A DNA stretch of 64,000 nucleotides from QZLE01 sp033852075 (lineage in GTDB: Bacteria > Pseudomonadota > Gammaproteobacteria > QZLD01). The notes below the pieces were generated by a model. The model searched no databases. It was not told the DNA's origin and saw only the letters and a program-made list of their open reading frames with translations. The stretch spans positions 54,344 through 118,343 of the forward strand of contig JAWSVC010000017.1 of the NCBI GenBank assembly GCA_033852075.1, written 5' to 3'. The position numbers and the translations under genes are program-made. Below, one piece after another: positions 62,116 to 64,000 of this stretch (position 1 is its first letter; every line of letters starts with the position of its first letter).

Positions 62116-63804
62116 ATGTTATTATTCCCCAGCTTTATTCTGGCCATGTTTATCAGCATGTTGCTGATACCGCCTTTAATTAGGTTTGCGCCAAGAATTG
62201 GGCTGGTTGATATTCCTGATGAACGCAAAGTTCATGTTAACGCCATCCCTCGCGTTGGAGGGGTCGCCATGGTCATTGCAGCATTAGTTCCAATGTTGTT
62301 GTGGCTTCCCAAAAGCCAAGAGTTTGTAACCTTCCTGGTCTCAGTGGCAATAATCTACTTTTTTGGTGTATGGGATGACCGCAGTGATCTCAACTACAAA
62401 ATTAAGTTCTTCGGCCAGATTCTGGCCGTTGTTCTGGTTGTAATTGTTGGTGACGTGCAGATTAGATACATTCCGTTTATGGGTTTAGAACCAGTACCTC
62501 AATGGATCTCGATTCCACTTACCATCTTTACCCTGCTTGGTATAACCAATGCTATGAATCTGGTTGATGGCCTAGATGGCCTGGCTGGTGGAACAACCCT
62601 AATCGGCTTTGGTGCCATAGGCCTACTCAGTTATATATCCACTGAATCGACAGGTTCAGGAAACCCACATATAGCACTCATAGCAATTTCAATTATGGGT
62701 AGCACATTAGGCTTTTTGCGCTTTAATACCCACCCTGCCCGCATTTTTATGGGTGATACCGGAAGCCAGTTTTTAGGATTTGTCATTGGTGTACTAGCAA
62801 TAATGATTACTCAACAGGATGATCTGCCATACAACCCCGGCATTCCCCTTATTCTTCTCTGCTGGCCGATTTTTGACACCTTGATGGTGATGTTTATCAG
62901 AATCTATCAGGGTAAGTCACCATTTGTTGCTGATAAAAACCATATCCACCACCGCCTACTTTCGCTGGGACTGGATCATTATGAAGTGGTATTCGTTATC
63001 TACCTGGTTCAGGCAATCTTAGCCACCATAGCCTTCAGCCTACGTAACTTTGCTGATTTTTACGTTATATCTATATATATATTAATCAATATTATGGCGA
63101 TTATTTTTATCCGCTGGACCAATAGAAATAAGGATAGGTTTCGCATCACCGCTACGACATCAGATATCGATCAGGATATTAGCCAAAATAGCAGCAATCG
63201 CCTCGGCAGTTATATTCAGTCGCTAGTTAAGAAAGGGGTATTAGCAGATACTGCCTTCTACCTTTCCCTATTAACAATTCCAGCTGCGTTTATTTTTACC
63301 ATGGTTGTTATGAGCTCCAGCCTCGACCCCAAGGAATCATTTTCGATAGCTGTTAGCTCAATGGTTATTGCTGCCACAATGTTATTAGTTGCCATTATTA
63401 ACTGGAACGAACACTTTAAGCTTTTTGAGCGTATTGGTTTATATATGCTAGCTGCGTTAATCGTTTATATCACTAACGATCTCCCTCCGGTAATTGGCGA
63501 GGTTAATCACCTGATAAATGCCTTCTTCGTTATATTAGCCATAATCGTTGTTATCGGATTTCGCTTCAGCCGTGATAATAGATTCGAAGTAACTACCCTA
63601 GATTTTCTAGTGATATTTGCTGTGATTATGCTTAACACAACACCACTGATTCCTGGATCATACGCGGTACTGGGGCTGCGCCTGATTCTATTCTTCTACA
63701 TGCTTGAATATCTCATTTCATCAATAACCAAGATGTGGAATATTCTGCGCCTTGCATCCTGCCTGATGCTCTCTATTATCGCTGCGCGCGGATTTTTGAT
63801 TTAG
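62116..63804 (+). CDS. WecA/MraY-like sugar-phosphate transferase with long membrane extension
   Basis: This 562-residue membrane enzyme moves a sugar-1-phosphate onto undecaprenyl phosphate to start each repeat unit. The core (about 1-340) has FGVWDDRSDLNYKIK (D87, D88), NAMNLVDGLDGLAGG (D151, D154), FMGDTGSQFLGF and the NHIHHRLLSLG loop. The last 220 residues form about six more membrane helices beyond the normal core; WecA is about 360 residues. It is last in the operon with the glycosyltransferase and exosortase. The extension's purpose is not known. Confidence 0.9.
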   Translation: MLLFPSFILAMFISMLLIPPLIRFAPRIGLVDIPDERKVHVNAIPRVGGVAMVIAALVPMLLWLPKSQEFVTFLVSVAIIYFFGVWDDRSDLNYKIKFFGQILAVVLVVIVGDVQIRYIPFMGLEPVPQWISIPLTIFTLLGITNAMNLVDGLDGLAGGTTLIGFGAIGLLSYISTESTGSGNPHIALIAISIMGSTLGFLRFNTHPARIFMGDTGSQFLGFVIGVLAIMITQQDDLPYNPGIPLILLCWPIFDTLMVMFIRIYQGKSPFVADKNHIHHRLLSLGLDHYEVVFVIYLVQAILATIAFSLRNFADFYVISIYILINIMAIIFIRWTNRNKDRFRITATTSDIDQDISQNSSNRLGSYIQSLVKKGVLADTAFYLSLLTIPAAFIFTMVVMSSSLDPKESFSIAVSSMVIAATMLLVAIINWNEHFKLFERIGLYMLAALIVYITNDLPPVIGEVNHLINAFFVILAIIVVIGFRFSRDNRFEVTTLDFLVIFAVIMLNTTPLIPGSYAVLGLRLILFFYMLEYLISSITKMWNILRLASCLMLSIIAARGFLI

Positions 63805-63888
63805 TTTTTCTTTTGTATTTTTTCTGTATGCCGACCTTCGCCCATTAGTGTCCGGGGAAAGTAATTTAATAGAATCAAGATGGCTGAG

Positions 63889-63972
63889 CCCTTCGGCTAC
63901 GCTCAGGATAAACCAAGGCCGAAGTCGCATTGATTATATTACTTTTTCTTGACCCTTCGGCTACGCTCAGGA
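63889..63972. repeat. Two identical 20-base repeats
   Basis: CCCTTCGGCTACGCTCAGGA occurs at 63889-63908 and again at 63953-63972. The first copy lies in CTGAGC...GCTCAG, which can fold into a hairpin (63884-63906). The pattern resembles dispersed REP-like palindromic repeats common after operons. Confidence 0.85.
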
Positions 63973-64000
63973 ATCTTGAAAAATTTTAGTCTATTTAAGC

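Noticed and set aside
1..64000. tRNA, rRNA or phage attachment site
   Set aside because: No cloverleaf, CCA-ended stem or rRNA-like stretch was found by eye; not excluded without a covariance search.

Overview
The window looks like chromosome of an AT-rich aquatic gammaproteobacterium. I base this on the exosortase/exopolysaccharide gene set, the two-partner secretion genes and the ExbB/ExbD motor. I cannot name the genus from sequence alone. No rRNA, tRNA, CRISPR array or origin was seen.

Region 1 (1-19.7 kb, mostly minus strand) is an envelope block. It holds a partial gene overlapping exbD, then exbD, then an ExbB-type proton channel fused to periplasmic DUF2341 and LamG-like domains. A Fic AMP-transferase and a small periplasmic protein follow. 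Next comes a two-partner secretion pair: a 3590-residue filamentous-haemagglutinin-like exoprotein with a DUF3739-like C-terminal part, and its TpsB pore. Beyond these lie a secreted PstS-like protein and an exosortase substrate.

Region 2 (19.7-23.7 kb) holds a ribbon-helix-helix-like regulator and three plus-strand proteins with VPLPA/VPVPA-type C-terminal sorting tails. Two of these are paralogues of the minus-strand substrate at 18952-19686. They are the obvious clients of the large exosortase at 60.5 kb.

Region 3 (23.7-30.9 kb) is a second, smaller sorting locus. A short exosortase (C82, R123, H142) overlaps its partner membrane protein by ATGA. Around them are an acidic beta-helix repeat protein, a lipoprotein with a beta-propeller phytase domain, and a subtilisin-like protease. 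The protease ends in an IPFLPPIG + hydrophobic + basic tail that resembles IPTLxxWG-CTERM signals. This second system is the most interesting item in the window.

Region 4 (31.2-63.8 kb) is a large exopolysaccharide cluster of the exosortase-associated type. It encodes the export protein, outer-membrane protein, chain-length determinant, a degenerate BY-kinase-like ATPase, an ExeA-like ATPase, polymerase/ligase, flippase, acyltransferases, glycosyltransferases, a bi-domain oxidoreductase, a formyltransferase and a heparinase-like lyase. It also has two sialidase-fold (BNR) paralogues and a radical SAM protein. It ends with a WbuB-like glycosyltransferase, an EpsH-EpsI fusion exosortase (XrtD type) and a WecA/MraY-like initiating phosphotransferase with a long membrane extension. 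Three genes run on the opposite strand inside the cluster. The phosphomannomutase gene is cut short by an IS30-family remnant. The last 200 bases carry two identical copies of a 20-base repeat.

How it fits together: the WecA-like enzyme starts a lipid-linked repeat, the glycosyltransferases and tailoring enzymes build it, and flippase and polymerase finish it. The Wzc/Wza-like parts then export it. The exosortase meanwhile sorts VPLPA-tailed proteins to the surface, where they probably meet the polysaccharide.
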